Assembly: GCF_001580535.1 (NCBI RefSeq)
Contig: NZ_LHZA01000155.1
Coordinates: 1 to 64,000, forward strand
Length of the DNA: 64,000 nt
From: Acetobacter cerevisiae
GTDB lineage: Bacteria; Pseudomonadota; Alphaproteobacteria; Acetobacterales; Acetobacteraceae
Reading direction: 5' to 3'
Shown here: positions 47,693 through 56,486 of the stretch, piece after piece
Layout of the letters: the number at the start of each line of letters is the position of its first letter
Position numbering within the stretch: the stretch's first letter is position 1
Notes under the pieces: generated by a model
What the model was told of the DNA's origin: nothing
The model's database searches: none
What the model saw: the letters and a program-made list of their open reading frames with translations, nothing else
Program-made: the position numbers and the translations under genes

Positions 47693-47854
47693 GGAAATCC
47701 TCCTGATACGGGAAACCGGAACAGTGCCTGAAGAATACTGACTTGCACCCAAGGCGTCCCCTTGGCAATCAGACACCCTGTATCGCGCGGAGTGGCGACC
47801 TCCCGCCGCTGGCGTGCCAGTTTTTGAATTCAGTTTTTTACGAGCGGAGTCTGC

Positions 47855-48310
47855 ATGCCTCATTCCATTCTCTGGAGCGTCATCCTCGCTCTCCATCTCA
47901 TCAGCATCATGTTCTGGCTGGGCGGTACCGCCTATGCCGCCATCATCATGCGCCAGAGCCTCTCTCTGCTGGACCCGACGCAGCGCAATTCCGTGCAACT
48001 GCAATCGCTGGGCCGCTTTTTCCGGGTGCTGATGCACGTCATCCCCACAGCGCTGATTACCGGCTGGCTGATGATTCTCCATGAAGGCGGCTTTGCGCAG
48101 GCGCCGTGGACCACCAACCTCATGCAGCTACTCGGTATCGTCATGGCTGTCCTGTATGTACGTGTGCTCACAGGGCCGTTCCAGAAGGCTCGCCGGGCCC
48201 TGCGCCCGCAACCAGCCCTGTTCGACTCGATCCGTAACCAGATTCTGGTGATCATGGCGCTCGGTCTGATTGCTGTTCTGGCCGCCTCGCTGGGCCATCC
48301 GTTCCTGTAA
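47855..48310 (+). CDS. Four-helix inner-membrane protein, CopD/HemJ-like
   Basis: Small membrane protein of 151 residues with four predicted helices (about 5-32, 52-74, 84-106 and 128-148). The first helix reads LALHLISIMFWLGGTAYA, a pattern shared by CopD-domain and HemJ-type proteins, with His14 and a second in-membrane His in VLMHVIPTAL. In those families such histidines can bind heme or metal. HemJ would be protoporphyrinogen oxidase, but its other conserved positions are not evident, so I leave the function open. A CGGAG site precedes the ATG. It is divergent from nnr and stands alone. Confidence 0.55.
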   Translation: MPHSILWSVILALHLISIMFWLGGTAYAAIIMRQSLSLLDPTQRNSVQLQSLGRFFRVLMHVIPTALITGWLMILHEGGFAQAPWTTNLMQLLGIVMAVLYVRVLTGPFQKARRALRPQPALFDSIRNQILVIMALGLIAVLAASLGHPFL

Positions 48311-48476
48311 AATAGACCGCAAGGATGGGGAAAGCTTGATTCTGCCGGGAAATGCCTTTATCGCAGCAAGCGCCTGACCGGCTTCAGCTTCTCTCCCTCC
48401 TCCGACCTTCGGGGCATGGAAAATTCAGGGCCTGTCGGTCCATGCTTATAACGACTGAAGTATCTCCGAGAGCATA

Positions 48477-50486
48477 TTGATAGCCAAAACGCCCACCCGT
48501 CCCCGCAAGACCACGACGCGCAGCCGCACAAAAACGGCTGCCACGGCTGTAGACGCAGCCGCAACGGAAAAGGGTGCGGAAGCGCTTGAGGCTGCCCCTG
48601 CCGAAAAGGCAGAGGCGCCCAAAAAACCTGTACGCCGCAGACGGAAAGCCGCTGAACCGGCTGCTGTGGCTCCCGAAGCTACGGAACAGCCCGCGGCCCA
48701 GCCTGTGGAAGAGGCACCGGTTGCTGAAGAAGCACCTAAGCCCAAACGCCCCCGGCGCCGTGCGACCCCTGCAAAAAAAGCCACGACGAAAGCTGCCGCT
48801 GAGTCTGCCCCTGAGCAGCCTGCGACTGAAGACTCCGTAAGCATTCCGGTTCCGACTGCAGACGCAGCCGCCCCCGAGAAAGCGCCTGAGCCTGAAAAAA
48901 TTGTGGCTGCACCGGCTGCAGAAGCTCCCGCTGAGCCCGTGACAGCAGAGAGCCCTGAAGCGAAAGCGGAACCTGAAAAGGCCGCCGAGCCCAAGACAAC
49001 GTTTGCCGATCTGGAACTGTCTGCACCCATTCTCCGCGCTGTAACGGAAATGGGCTACACCCACCCCACTCCCATTCAGGAACAGGCTATTCCGGCCATT
49101 CTGATGGCGAAGGATGTGCTGGGCGTGGCGCAGACCGGGACCGGGAAAACAGCATCCTTTACGCTGCCCATGCTGGAAATTCTGTCCGGCTCACGGGCCA
49201 GAGCGCGCATGCCGCGCTCCCTGATTCTGGAACCCACGCGGGAACTGGCACTTCAGGTTGCAGAAAACTTTGTGAATTACGGCAAGCACCTCAAGCTGAC
49301 CCATGCGCTGCTGATTGGCGGCGAGAGCATGGCCGACCAGAAAGAAGTGCTGAACCGCGGCGTGGACGTGCTGATTGCCACACCGGGCCGTCTGCTGGAC
49401 CTGTTTGAACGCGGTGGTCTGCTGCTCAACCAGACACGTATTCTGGTGATTGATGAAGCCGACCGTATGCTGGATATGGGCTTCATCCCTGACATTGAGA
49501 AAATTGTCAGCTTGTTGCCTGCCAACCGTCAGACGCTGTTCTTCTCTGCCACCATGGCTCCGGCCATCCGGCAACTGGCGGATGCGTTCCTGCAGTCTCC
49601 CAAGGAAATCACGGTTAGTCGTGCCTCTTCCGTCGCCACCACCATTACCGCTGGTCTGGTGATTGTGGATGAGCACAACAAACGCGACACGCTGCGCAAG
49701 TTGCTGCGCGACCCCACGATGCAGAACGCCATTGTGTTCTGTAACCGCAAGCGTGACGTGGACGTGCTGATGCAGTCCCTGCAGAAACACGGTTTTTCCG
49801 TGGGTGCCCTGCATGGTGACCTGCCGCAGTCAGTCCGGTTTTCCACCCTTGAAAAATTCAAGAATGGTGAGCTGAAAATTCTGGTCTGCTCTGATGTGGC
49901 AGCCCGTGGGATTGATATTGGCGGGCTCTCGCACGTCTTTAACTTCGACCTGCCGTTCCATGCCGAAGATTATGTCCACCGGATTGGCCGCACAGGCCGC
50001 GCCGGGAAGGAAGGCCACGCCTACAGCCTGGCCACCCCGTATGACAAAAATCTGGCCGAAGCCATTGAGACCCTGACCGGGAACAAAATTCCGCGTCTGA
50101 CGATTGATGGTATTGAGCAGCTTGACTGGTCGGATGAAAAACGTCCGCCGCAGGGCCGCCGCAGAGAAAAACCGGGCTCTAAAAGCCAGCACGGGACTCG
50201 GGGCGAGAAAACGACCAACGCTCCGCAGCAGCCTAAGGCCGCAACGCCGAAACCTACCCCCGCAGCAGCTACCCCGCAGCCCGCGCAGGAAAGCCGTCGG
50301 TCTACTGGCCGCCTGCCACGCCGGGATGAAGCACCGCCGATGCCTGCGGGTGATGTGGTTGGTTTTGGCCACACCATTCCAGCCTTTATGCAACTGCCGC
50401 GCCGTACGACTATTCTGGCAGACCTCCCTGCCCCGACTGCAGACGTTTCTGTATCTGAAGAAGAGGCCGCAAAGCACTCAAGGTGA
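48477..50486 (+). CDS. DEAD-box RNA helicase with long low-complexity N-terminus
   Basis: ATP-dependent RNA helicase of RhlE type, 669 residues. The core runs from about 176 (Q motif FADLELSAPILRAV...PIQEQAIP) through Walker A AQTGTGKT near 218, PTRELALQ, DEADRMLDMGF near 326, SATM, and HRIGRTGR near 501. The first 175 residues are almost only Ala, Pro, Lys and Glu, and the tail after about 560 is basic and Gln/Pro-rich. Both look disordered and probably bind RNA or a degradosome partner. It starts at TTG 48477. A 12-codon ORF (ATG 48442) ends in a TGA overlapping that TTG, hinting at coupling. Confidence 0.85.
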   Translation: MIAKTPTRPRKTTTRSRTKTAATAVDAAATEKGAEALEAAPAEKAEAPKKPVRRRRKAAEPAAVAPEATEQPAAQPVEEAPVAEEAPKPKRPRRRATPAKKATTKAAAESAPEQPATEDSVSIPVPTADAAAPEKAPEPEKIVAAPAAEAPAEPVTAESPEAKAEPEKAAEPKTTFADLELSAPILRAVTEMGYTHPTPIQEQAIPAILMAKDVLGVAQTGTGKTASFTLPMLEILSGSRARARMPRSLILEPTRELALQVAENFVNYGKHLKLTHALLIGGESMADQKEVLNRGVDVLIATPGRLLDLFERGGLLLNQTRILVIDEADRMLDMGFIPDIEKIVSLLPANRQTLFFSATMAPAIRQLADAFLQSPKEITVSRASSVATTITAGLVIVDEHNKRDTLRKLLRDPTMQNAIVFCNRKRDVDVLMQSLQKHGFSVGALHGDLPQSVRFSTLEKFKNGELKILVCSDVAARGIDIGGLSHVFNFDLPFHAEDYVHRIGRTGRAGKEGHAYSLATPYDKNLAEAIETLTGNKIPRLTIDGIEQLDWSDEKRPPQGRRREKPGSKSQHGTRGEKTTNAPQQPKAATPKPTPAAATPQPAQESRRSTGRLPRRDEAPPMPAGDVVGFGHTIPAFMQLPRRTTILADLPAPTADVSVSEEEAAKHSR

Positions 50487-51811
50487 CAGCTCACACACCG
50501 GAGCAACACGCTTCAGACATTCGCGACGTAACCATTACCTATCTTGGCGCACAGGGTGACGGCGCCGCAGTTCTGGCTGACGGCCAGACCCTGCATGTGC
50601 CCTACACCCTGCCGGGTGAGCAGGTGCGGATAGAACGCACCGCATCCGGCAAATGGGCTACCACGGAAATTCTTGTTCCCTCCCCAGAGAGAACCGAGCC
50701 GCCCTGCCCCTTGTTTGGCGAATGCGGCGGCTGCACGCTCCAGCACATGGACCGTGCCGCACTGCTGGTCTGGAAAACAGACCGGGTGATGGCAGCCCTC
50801 AAAAAAGCGGGTTTTTCTGATCTGCCTGAGCCGAAGGCGTTTCAGGTACAGCCCCATAGTCGCCGCCGGGCAGATCTGGCCGTGCGCAGAGAGGGCAAAG
50901 AGGTTCTGCTTGGTCTGCATACCCGTGGCAGCACGGACGTGATTGACCTGACAACCTGCGCCGTTCTCCATCCTGCCATTATGGACTGCCTGCCGGCCCT
51001 CCGTCAGACGCTCAGAAGTCTGGAAGGGCTGTATCGGGCGGGGGATGTGCGGATTAATCTGCTCGAGTCGGGACTGGATATTCTTCTGGTCACTGATGGC
51101 CCCCTTTCCACCGTGGACCGCACGCGACTCGCAACCTTATCGGCTGAACAGGGCATTCCGCGCATCTGCTGGCGGCGGCAGGGCGATCAGGGTCTGCCGG
51201 AAACAGCCGCTCAAACGCGCCCGGTGCAGCATACGCTGGCGGGTTCTACCGTCAGTCCGCCGACCGGTGCGTTTTTTCAGGCAACAGCAGAAAGTGAGAC
51301 GCTGATCCAACAGGCCGTGCTGGACGCTCTGCCCAAGCTGAACAAGCGTGATGTGGTGATTGAGCTGTATGCGGGCTGTGGCACGCTCAGCTTCCCGCTG
51401 GCCAGCCGTGTGCGTGTGCAGGCTTATGAGGGCTATCCGCCTGCCGCAGCAGCCCTGAAGAACGCTGCTGGCGGCACGCGGCTGGAAGTCGCCTGTCGGG
51501 ATTTAAACCGCCAGCCCATTATGGCCAAGGAACTGGCTCAGGCAGGCTGTGTGGTGCTGGACCCGCCGCATGCCGGGGCCAAGCTGCAAATGAAGCAGAT
51601 GATTATGGGCAAGCCCCGCAGCCTGATTTATGTGAGCTGTAATCCTGCCGCGCTGACCAACGATGCCGCAGCCCTGCAGGCTGCAGGCTATCGCCTGACC
51701 AGCGTGACAGTCATTGACCAGTTCCTGTGGTCAGCCGAGGTTGAAGCCGTTTGCGGCTTCAAACATGAAAGCTCTCGCCGCAGCCGCACCGGCCTTTCTC
51801 ATTCGGGTTGA
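50483..51811 (+). CDS. RNA 5-methyluridine methyltransferase (TrmA/RlmD family)
   Basis: SAM-dependent methyltransferase of 442 residues. An N-terminal TRAM domain (about 12-65) is followed by iron-sulfur ligands Cys75, Cys81 and Cys84 (CPLFGECGGC) and Cys159. The Rossmann domain has ELYAGCGTLSFPLA (SAM loop), VLDPPHAGAKLQ and YVSCNPAAL with the catalytic Cys386. The target is probably a uridine in 23S rRNA, but which one cannot be read. It starts at GTG overlapping the helicase TGA (GTGA), so both RNA-acting genes form an operon. Its last 18 codons overlap the convergent sufA-like gene by 53 bases. Confidence 0.88.
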   Translation: MTAHTPEQHASDIRDVTITYLGAQGDGAAVLADGQTLHVPYTLPGEQVRIERTASGKWATTEILVPSPERTEPPCPLFGECGGCTLQHMDRAALLVWKTDRVMAALKKAGFSDLPEPKAFQVQPHSRRRADLAVRREGKEVLLGLHTRGSTDVIDLTTCAVLHPAIMDCLPALRQTLRSLEGLYRAGDVRINLLESGLDILLVTDGPLSTVDRTRLATLSAEQGIPRICWRRQGDQGLPETAAQTRPVQHTLAGSTVSPPTGAFFQATAESETLIQQAVLDALPKLNKRDVVIELYAGCGTLSFPLASRVRVQAYEGYPPAAAALKNAAGGTRLEVACRDLNRQPIMAKELAQAGCVVLDPPHAGAKLQMKQMIMGKPRSLIYVSCNPAALTNDAAALQAAGYRLTSVTVIDQFLWSAEVEAVCGFKHESSRRSRTGLSHSG

Positions 51812-52127
51812 TGAAGACAAACCCTTCCTCAAGTTCCGTCTCGTGGTAGTCCATCTGCGTGCCGATCAGAAACAGGGTGGCCTTGCGGTCTACCAGCAGG
51901 GTCAGGCCTTTGTCTGACACGACCTCATCCCCTTCTGTCGGGGCTTCTACAAACTGCATGTCATAGGCTTTGCCGGAGCAGCCTTTGGTGGTGACGCTGA
52001 TACGCAGCAACTGTCCGGCATGGGCCGTTTTATACAAATGCCGGAGGCGTTCCGCCGCTGCGTCGGACAGACGCATTAACGGCGGCAGGGCTCTTTTGAC
52101 GGGCGGCGCAACACTGGTCTGAGACAT
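51759..52127 (-). CDS. sufA: Fe-S cluster A-type carrier protein (SufA/ErpA-like)
   Basis: A-type carrier of 122 residues that receives clusters from the SufBCD scaffold and passes them to target enzymes. The three ligand cysteines are present: Cys50 in TTKGCSGKAYD and Cys114 and Cys116 in GRCGCGESF. The chain ends two residues after the motif, as usual. AAAGGACGG precedes the ATG. It is the last gene of the suf operon, 16 bases after sufT, and its 3' end is antisense to the end of the RNA methyltransferase gene. SufA versus ErpA cannot be told from sequence; the name follows the operon. Confidence 0.85.
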   Translation of the reverse strand: MSQTSVAPPVKRALPPLMRLSDAAAERLRHLYKTAHAGQLLRISVTTKGCSGKAYDMQFVEAPTEGDEVVSDKGLTLLVDRKATLFLIGTQMDYHETELEEGFVFINPNEKGRCGCGESFHV

Positions 52128-52143
52128 CGGTCCGTCCTTTCGA

Positions 52144-52731
52144 TTAAAACATATTCAGGGCAAGGCGGGCTTCATCGCTCATGCGGGACATATCCCACGG
52201 CGGATCCCACACCACTTCGACCTGAGCCGAAGCGACGCCCGGCACTTTCTCCACAGCGTCCTTCACCTGCACCGGCAGTTCCTGCGCACTCGGGCAGTTG
52301 GGGGCCGTGAGAGTCATTTCGATTTTCACGCGGCCATCATCATACAGATCAATCGCATAAATCAGCCCCAGTTCGTAAATATTGACTGGAATTTCCGGGT
52401 CATGAACCGTGGCAATGGCTTCAATCACTGCGTCTTCAGAAGCCGGACCGGTCGCGTCTCCGGTGCCCTCTGTTGCAGGACTGTTGGCCGCCGTCTCCCC
52501 ATCTGCAGGAACTTCCTCAACTCCCTCCGCCGAAGCACTGGCACTGGCACTGGCACTGGCACTGGCACTGGCAGGCGCAGCATCGGCGTTATCCGGCGTC
52601 CAGCTTTCGACCCGTGCTGTCTTTGCACCAGCCTCCGGCGCATCAGCGTGCAGAACATCCGTGGTAGCAATCTGCGTCATTGTGTCCTGCTCCTGCAGTT
52701 CAGGAGCATGCACCTTTTCAGACATCGACAT
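52144..52731 (-). CDS. sufT: SUF assembly protein SufT (DUF59/MIP18 domain) with Ala-Ser repeat linker
   Basis: Protein of 195 residues. The C-terminal 100 residues are a DUF59/MIP18 domain (VIEAIATVHDPEIPVNIYELGLIY, TAPNCPSAQELP with the conserved Cys), which assists Fe-S cluster maturation. The first 95 residues are low-complexity (Ala, Ser, Glu, Pro) and contain an alternating Ala-Ser run encoded by six perfect hexanucleotide repeats. Most SufT proteins are shorter by this leader. Start ATG overlaps the sufU end by 14 bases. A start further in (MTQIATTD) is possible. The function of the leader is unknown. Confidence 0.85.
   Translation of the reverse strand: MSMSEKVHAPELQEQDTMTQIATTDVLHADAPEAGAKTARVESWTPDNADAAPASASASASASASASAEGVEEVPADGETAANSPATEGTGDATGPASEDAVIEAIATVHDPEIPVNIYELGLIYAIDLYDDGRVKIEMTLTAPNCPSAQELPVQVKDAVEKVPGVASAQVEVVWDPPWDMSRMSDEARLALNMF
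52535..52570. repeat. Hexanucleotide tandem repeat, six copies, inside sufT
   Basis: Six perfect copies of GCACTG on the plus strand (GCC-AGT codons on the coding strand). Being a multiple of three, copy changes keep the frame and only lengthen or shorten the Ala-Ser linker. Confidence 0.9.
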
Positions 52732-53176
52732 GAGAAAGCGCCTCCTTCAAAGCAACCCAGGGCAATTCTGCACAGCGGATTCGGGCCCGATGTGCGCGCA
52801 GCGGGGCAAATGCTTCCAGAGGCCCCAGTGCTGGTGTATTCGTATTCGTATCCGGTGTGCTGGCAGGTTCATTCACCAGCATGGCGGAAAAGCGTCGGCT
52901 GAGATCCTGCGCCTGCGGGACAGTCAAACCGGTCACGCGTTCAGCCATCAAATCCGCTGCGGCAAGGCAAATCGCGCAGCCGCGCGTCTGATGTCTGATC
53001 TGACTGATATGGGTATCAGCCATCTGAACGTCCACCCGGGTCTTATCCCCGCAGAGCGGGTTTTTCCCCTCTCCCTGCGCATCAGCCTGTTCCAGCCGCC
53101 CTGCATGAAGAGGGGTACGGGCACGATCGACAATCAGCCGATCATACAACGCACCGCTATCCGTCAGGCTGTTCAC
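52718..53176 (-). CDS. sufU: Fe-S cluster assembly protein SufU (IscU-like)
   Basis: Protein of 152 residues related to IscU. It is either a scaffold or a sulfur-transfer partner of the SufS desulfurase. Conserved ligands are Cys42 in NPLCGD, Cys67 in RGCAICLAA and Cys135 in RIRCAELPW, with Asp44. A variable loop (ASTPDTNTNTPALGP, about 105-119) holds a short Thr-Asn repeat at the site of the SufU-specific insertion. Start GTG overlaps the sufS stop (GTGA). Confidence 0.88.
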   Translation of the reverse strand: MNSLTDSGALYDRLIVDRARTPLHAGRLEQADAQGEGKNPLCGDKTRVDVQMADTHISQIRHQTRGCAICLAAADLMAERVTGLTVPQAQDLSRRFSAMLVNEPASTPDTNTNTPALGPLEAFAPLRAHRARIRCAELPWVALKEALSHVDV

Positions 53177-54426
53177 ACAAAGAAGTTCCGAATGCGCACC
53201 AGCGTATCCGCCAGTGTGTCGATTTCTTCCGGCAGGGTGTAAATGCCAAAGCTAGCGCGCGCTGTAGCCGTCAGGCCAAGGCGACGCATGAGCGGCTCCG
53301 CACAATGATGACCAGCACGCACAGCAATGCCGTTCCGGTCCAGCAGAGTCGCAATATCGTGCGGGTGGACATCGTCCATGGTGAAGGAAATCACCCCGCC
53401 GCGCTCTTTGGGCTGGCCTACTATTTTGAGGCCCGGTACGTCCGCCAGGCGGGTCAGTGCATGTACTGTCAAAGCGGCCTCATGCGCCCCAATAGCCTCA
53501 AACCCGATAGCCTCTACCCAGGAGATGGCCGCACCAAGACCAATGGTCTCGATAATGGCCGGGGTGCCTGCCTCGAATTTATGCGGGACATTGGCCCATG
53601 TGGATTTTTCAAAGGTCACGGTGGAGATCATGTCCCCCCCACCCATGAACGGCGGCATGGCTTCCAGCAGTTCTTTGCGCGCCCACAGCACGCCAATCCC
53701 TGTGGGACCATAAAGCTTGTGGCCGGTGAAGGTGTAGAAATCCGCACCCAGAGCCTGCACATCTGTCTTGCGATGCACCACGGACTGGCTGCCATCAAAC
53801 AGTACCTGCGCACCGGCGGCATGCGCCATATCCGCAATAGTCTTGGCCGGCGTCACAGTACCGAGCACGTTAGACATATGGGTCATGGCAACCAGCGCCA
53901 CCTTCCCATCTGCCAGCAGGCCTTGCAGCGCATCGAGGTCGATATCCCCGGCGTCCGTAATGGGGGCAACACGCAGCTCAATCCCGGCGCGGTCCCGCAG
54001 CATCTGCCAGGGGATCAGGTTGGCGTGGTGTTCCATTTCGGAAATAACCACCGCCTGCCCCGGCTTGAGCAGAGCGCCGAACGAATGGGCCACCAGATTG
54101 ATGGCTTCCGTGCTGTTGCGCGTGAACACAATTTCTTCACGGGAGTGCGCATTCAGAAAGCGTGCGACCTGATCGCGCACGGCTTCATACGCTTCCGTGG
54201 TGCGCTCACTCATCCAGTAGAGGCCACGATGAATATTGGCATACTGGCAGCGCATGGTGTGCGCCATCGCCTCAATCACCGCTTCCGGCTTTTGAGCGGA
54301 GGCCGCGCTATCCAGAAAGACCAGTGGGCGGTCATGCACTTTTTGCGACAGGATGGGGAATTGCTGGCGGATTGCCGCCACATCCAGATCCTGCCGGACT
54401 TTATCCTGTGTGGATGCCATGCTCAT
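53173..54426 (-). CDS. sufS: Cysteine desulfurase SufS
   Basis: PLP enzyme of 417 residues that takes sulfur from L-cysteine for cluster building. The Schiff-base lysine is Lys237 in FTGHKLYGPTG and the persulfide-forming Cys375 in RAGHHCAEPLM, the group II (SufS/CsdA) arrangement. HHANLIPWQ and GSQSVVH contribute to the PLP site. The ATG at 54426 overlaps the sufD stop (ATGA); in-frame residues upstream are antisense to nothing conserved and are excluded. Confidence 0.95.
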   Translation of the reverse strand: MSMASTQDKVRQDLDVAAIRQQFPILSQKVHDRPLVFLDSAASAQKPEAVIEAMAHTMRCQYANIHRGLYWMSERTTEAYEAVRDQVARFLNAHSREEIVFTRNSTEAINLVAHSFGALLKPGQAVVISEMEHHANLIPWQMLRDRAGIELRVAPITDAGDIDLDALQGLLADGKVALVAMTHMSNVLGTVTPAKTIADMAHAAGAQVLFDGSQSVVHRKTDVQALGADFYTFTGHKLYGPTGIGVLWARKELLEAMPPFMGGGDMISTVTFEKSTWANVPHKFEAGTPAIIETIGLGAAISWVEAIGFEAIGAHEAALTVHALTRLADVPGLKIVGQPKERGGVISFTMDDVHPHDIATLLDRNGIAVRAGHHCAEPLMRRLGLTATARASFGIYTLPEEIDTLADTLVRIRNFFV

Positions 54427-55700
54427 GCACTTTCTCCTGCAACCGGGAAAGACCGGGCCAGCATCTGCGTGCAAAGTGTGCGGGCCGTCTCGTCTTCAAT
54501 CAGACCCAGTGCTTCATCCATAAACGCATGGATAAGGATCTGCCGCGCTTCCGCATCCGGCACGCCCCGGCTGCGCAGATAGAAAAGCTGATCGTCATCC
54601 AGCGCACCAACCGTCGCGCCGTGGCTGCACTTCACATCATCCGCGTAGATTTCAAGCTCAGGCTTGGCATCAATTTCCGCGTTTTCAGACAGCAGCAGCG
54701 CCTGATTCATCTGGTAGCCGTCCGTCTTCTGGGCCACCCGATCCACAAACACCTTGCCCTGAAACACGCCGCGGGCATGACCATCCAGCACGTTCCGCAC
54801 GGTCTGGCGGGAAATGCAATCGGGTGCAGCGTGCGTGATGACACTGGTCACATCGCCAATCTGCTTACCACCCAGCATCTGCGCCCCGTTCACATGAACA
54901 GTCGCAAACGGGGCCGCCAGACGGGCGTGAATTTCCTGACGGGACAAGGCTGCGCCCAGACCCAGCACGAAGCTGTCATACGTGCCGCGCTCTGCAACCT
55001 GTGCGTAGGTCGTGGCCAGACACGCCGCATCCTGCCCTTCGGTCTGAAGAGTGACATGCTTGAGGTTGGCTTCCGCCGCCACGCTGATTTCCAGCACCGG
55101 GTTATGCAGATAACGCCCCTGCCCCGCCTGAATGCTGATCAGGGTGAGCTGTGCGCCCTCGTCCAGCGTGACAGAATGCCGCGGATGAAAAGATACCGGC
55201 GTATCCGTCTGGCCCAGAGAGACCAGCAGCACGTCACCGCCATTCTTGCCAGCCGACACGTGCAACTGGGCACCGTCAGACGCCAGAGCAGCGTTCAGCG
55301 CCGTCAGCGGGTCACGATCCGGAGCAGACAGCGCACCGAAAGTCTGGGTCTTGGCAAAGAAAGAGACCTCAACCTCAGCAGGCAACACAGAAAACGGCTC
55401 GGCATAACGACCGTTGACGAACACCAGACGCGGCAGTTCCGCCAACGTGCCACTGTTCAGCCCGAGGTTTTCAAGCTGCGCCTGAACCTGCCCGGCGTCA
55501 TACACCTCAGCCGGAGCCGCTAGCGGCGTTTCCGTCAGAAAACGGAGGCTGGTATAGCGCCATTCTTCAACACGGCGGTCAGGCAGCCCACTTCTGTGCA
55601 AAGCGCCTATCGCTGCCTTGCGCACCGGGTCTGTCACCCCGTCCAGACGTGTGCCGAACGGGGCCAGCGTGTCTGACCGATCTTTTGTGATTGCGTTCAC
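54423..55700 (-). CDS. sufD: SUF scaffold subunit SufD
   Basis: Beta-helix scaffold subunit, 425 residues, that pairs with SufB in the SufBC2D complex. The C-terminal signature is visible (AEIDAKPELEIYADDVKCSHGATVGALDDDQLFYLRSRG in parts: KPELEIYADDVKCSHG followed by LFYLRSRGV). SufB and SufD share this end, and the first half diverges. It starts with GTG overlapping the sufC stop (GTGA). SufD is known to be needed for iron acquisition in the complex. Confidence 0.93.
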   Translation of the reverse strand: MNAITKDRSDTLAPFGTRLDGVTDPVRKAAIGALHRSGLPDRRVEEWRYTSLRFLTETPLAAPAEVYDAGQVQAQLENLGLNSGTLAELPRLVFVNGRYAEPFSVLPAEVEVSFFAKTQTFGALSAPDRDPLTALNAALASDGAQLHVSAGKNGGDVLLVSLGQTDTPVSFHPRHSVTLDEGAQLTLISIQAGQGRYLHNPVLEISVAAEANLKHVTLQTEGQDAACLATTYAQVAERGTYDSFVLGLGAALSRQEIHARLAAPFATVHVNGAQMLGGKQIGDVTSVITHAAPDCISRQTVRNVLDGHARGVFQGKVFVDRVAQKTDGYQMNQALLLSENAEIDAKPELEIYADDVKCSHGATVGALDDDQLFYLRSRGVPDAEARQILIHAFMDEALGLIEDETARTLCTQMLARSFPVAGESA

Positions 55701-56473
55701 GCCGCCTCAGCCTCCGCCAGGAACCGGGTGTAGCCTTCACGGTCGATCTGCTGCGCCAGTTCCGGCCCACCAGAATGGATAATCCGGCCTTTAGCCATCA
55801 CATGGATACGGTCCGGCACCAGATAATCCAGCAGACGCTGATGATGGGTAATGACCAGCGCGGAGAAGCTAGGGGAACGCAGACGATTAACGCCCTCCGC
55901 CACAATACGCAGAGCATCCACATCCAGCCCGCTATCCGTTTCATCCAGAATAGCGAAGGACGGCTGAAGGAGTGTCATCTGCAGCACTTCGTTGCGCTTC
56001 TTCTCACCCCCGGAGAAGCCGACATTCACGTTCCGCTTCAGCATGTCCGGCGCCATGGAAAGTTCCTTGGCGGCAGCACGGGCTGTTTTCAGGAAGGTGA
56101 CGGCATCCAGCTCGTCTTTCCCACGGGCACGACGCACTGCGTTCACAGCCGTGCGCAGGAAGTTGGCGTTGTTCACGCCCGGCAGCTCGATGGGGGACTG
56201 GAACGCCAGAAAGAGGCCCGCCGCAGCGCGCTCTTCCGGTTCCATCTCCAGCAGGTCCTTGCCCTGAAAGTTTACGGTGCCTGCCGTTACTTCATAATCT
56301 TCACGCCCGGCCAGCACGTAGGACAGGGTGGATTTCCCTGACCCGTTCGGCCCCATGATGGCGTGAACCTCACCCGGCGGGATGCTGAGATCCACACCTT
56401 TGAGGATTTCCTTTTCCTGCCCGTCAGCATCAATCCGGGCGCACAGACCGGAAATATCCAAAAACTGGGTCAT
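55697..56473 (-). CDS. sufC: SUF ABC-type ATPase SufC
   Basis: ATPase of 258 residues that drives conformational change of the SufBCD scaffold. Walker A is GPNGSGKSTL, signature GFSGGEKKRNEVLQM, Walker B FAILDETDSGLD. The ATG at 56473 has GGGAG eight bases upstream; a GTG three codons earlier is less well placed. It is 13 bases after sufB and overlaps sufD. Confidence 0.96.
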   Translation of the reverse strand: MTQFLDISGLCARIDADGQEKEILKGVDLSIPPGEVHAIMGPNGSGKSTLSYVLAGREDYEVTAGTVNFQGKDLLEMEPEERAAAGLFLAFQSPIELPGVNNANFLRTAVNAVRRARGKDELDAVTFLKTARAAAKELSMAPDMLKRNVNVGFSGGEKKRNEVLQMTLLQPSFAILDETDSGLDVDALRIVAEGVNRLRSPSFSALVITHHQRLLDYLVPDRIHVMAKGRIIHSGGPELAQQIDREGYTRFLAEAEAA

Positions 56474-56486
56474 GTCATGCACTCCC

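Noticed and set aside
47693-48082. Extension of the NAD(P)HX repair enzyme by 130 codons
   Set aside because: The extra segment overlaps the divergent membrane-protein gene and is not protein-like. A strong AGGAGG site supports the start at 47692.
52535-52570. CRISPR-like or microsatellite element in the sufT region
   Set aside because: The units are 6 bases with no spacers and lie inside an intact coding frame. It is a coding tandem repeat only. No CRISPR array was seen anywhere in the window.
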